From Chlamydia trachomatis (lineage in GTDB: Bacteria > Chlamydiota > Chlamydiia > Chlamydiales > JAAKFR01), in NCBI GenBank assembly GCA_945861315.1, contig CAMAUB010000114.1, positions 1 through 5,093 on the forward strand: a DNA stretch of 5,093 nucleotides, given 5' to 3'. This document shows, piece by piece, positions 4,835-5,093 of the stretch. Each line of letters starts with the position of its first letter. Position 1 is the first letter of the stretch. Both the position numbers and the translations under genes were made by a program. A model generated the notes under the pieces. The model worked only from the letters and a program-made list of their open reading frames with translations. It had not been told where the DNA came from and made no database searches.

Positions 4835-4862
4835 AAGATAAAGCACAAAAGATTTTTCACAA
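4835..4862 (-). promoter_or_regulatory. Putative sigma-70-type promoter of the MOMP-like gene
   Basis: On the minus strand TTGTGA (4862-4857) and TATCTT (4840-4835) are separated by 16 bases and each match the -35 and -10 consensus at four of six positions. Initiation would fall near 4828. The region is AT-rich, as expected for a chlamydial promoter. Other pairs of boxes in the same stretch are possible, so this is a best guess. Confidence 0.35.
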
Positions 4863-5093
4863 CAATTCTAGTCTACGCTCTCACAAATGATTGGAATGCA
4901 AATAGACTTATCTGATTTGTCGTCATTTAATTTTCGTTTCTTACATATATTCAACGACATGGAATGATTCAAGTCTGCTCAATGCGTCAACTCAATTTGC
5001 TGAATATTTTATTTCTGCAAAAAAAAAAAAACTGGAGCACTGTTTCAGAAGCGTTCTTAAATTGAGTTTGTTTCCAATTCACCTTACCTACTC
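4863..5093. other. Intergenic stretch with a 13-A tract, no supported gene
   Basis: I find no convincing gene here. Bases 5019-5031 are 13 consecutive A. On the minus strand this gives a T13 run after a weak stem of about six pairs, two of them G-U (5032-5037 with 5043-5048). That could end transcription of a leftward gene beyond the right edge. A 10-bp inverted repeat, AACTCAATTT (4989-4998) and AAATTGAGTT (5059-5068), encloses the tract. A minus-strand frame open from the right edge to a TGA at 4987 reads through the A tract but resembles nothing known. Confidence 0.5.

Noticed and set aside
4987..5091. Minus-strand frame entering from the right edge through the A13 tract
   Set aside because: Only 34 codons, with a run of Phe created by the homopolymer and no recognisable C-terminus; cannot be supported.
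1..5093. CRISPR array, tRNA, rRNA or riboswitch
   Set aside because: No regularly spaced direct repeats, cloverleaf or recognised aptamer pattern was found on either strand by eye.

Overview
The window looks like a piece of a chlamydial genome from outside the classical Chlamydiaceae (an environmental or amoeba-associated Chlamydiae lineage). Two things point there. First, the gene order sodM-accD-dut-ptsN-ptsN(HTH) is, as I recall it, the same as in Chlamydia trachomatis. Second, the minus-strand gene at the right encodes a small protein with the N-terminal signature of the chlamydial major outer membrane protein (MOMP), including the LPVGNP mature start and the CDPCDPC..WCDA cysteine cluster. 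The genus cannot be fixed from sequence alone.

Layout, left to right. Bases 1-129 are the 3' end of an IS5-type transposase, and the insertion sequence probably ends near 144. A structured non-coding stretch follows (about 148-308) with two consecutive short hairpins and a 12-bp palindrome upstream of sodM. sodM (309-935) encodes a manganese superoxide dismutase. It is followed by a 164-bp near-perfect palindrome (925-1088) that starts inside the sodM 3' end and reaches nearly to accD. accD (1120-2007) encodes the acetyl-CoA carboxylase beta subunit. dut (2072-2506), ptsN (2506-2994) and a second ptsN with an N-terminal DNA-binding domain (2994-3653) run head to tail; the last two junctions are single-base TAATG stop/start overlaps, so these three are surely one translationally coupled unit. 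Downstream, 3654-3866 holds a 26-bp perfect hairpin and a classic intrinsic terminator serving the convergent MOMP-like gene (3867-4727, minus). The final 366 bases hold the putative promoter and leader of that gene and a 13-A tract, with no convincing gene.

Functionally the plus-strand block is housekeeping: oxidative-stress defence (sodM), the first committed step of fatty acid synthesis (accD), removal of dUTP (dut), and two EIIA-type phosphoryl acceptors likely used for regulation rather than sugar uptake. The MOMP-like gene is a surface or porin gene that sits outside this core block and is probably a lineage-specific paralogue.

No wholly new system is evident. The best leads are the long palindrome behind sodM, the possible leaderless starts of accD and dut, and the compact MOMP-like protein with a long leader carrying a strong but misplaced Shine-Dalgarno sequence.
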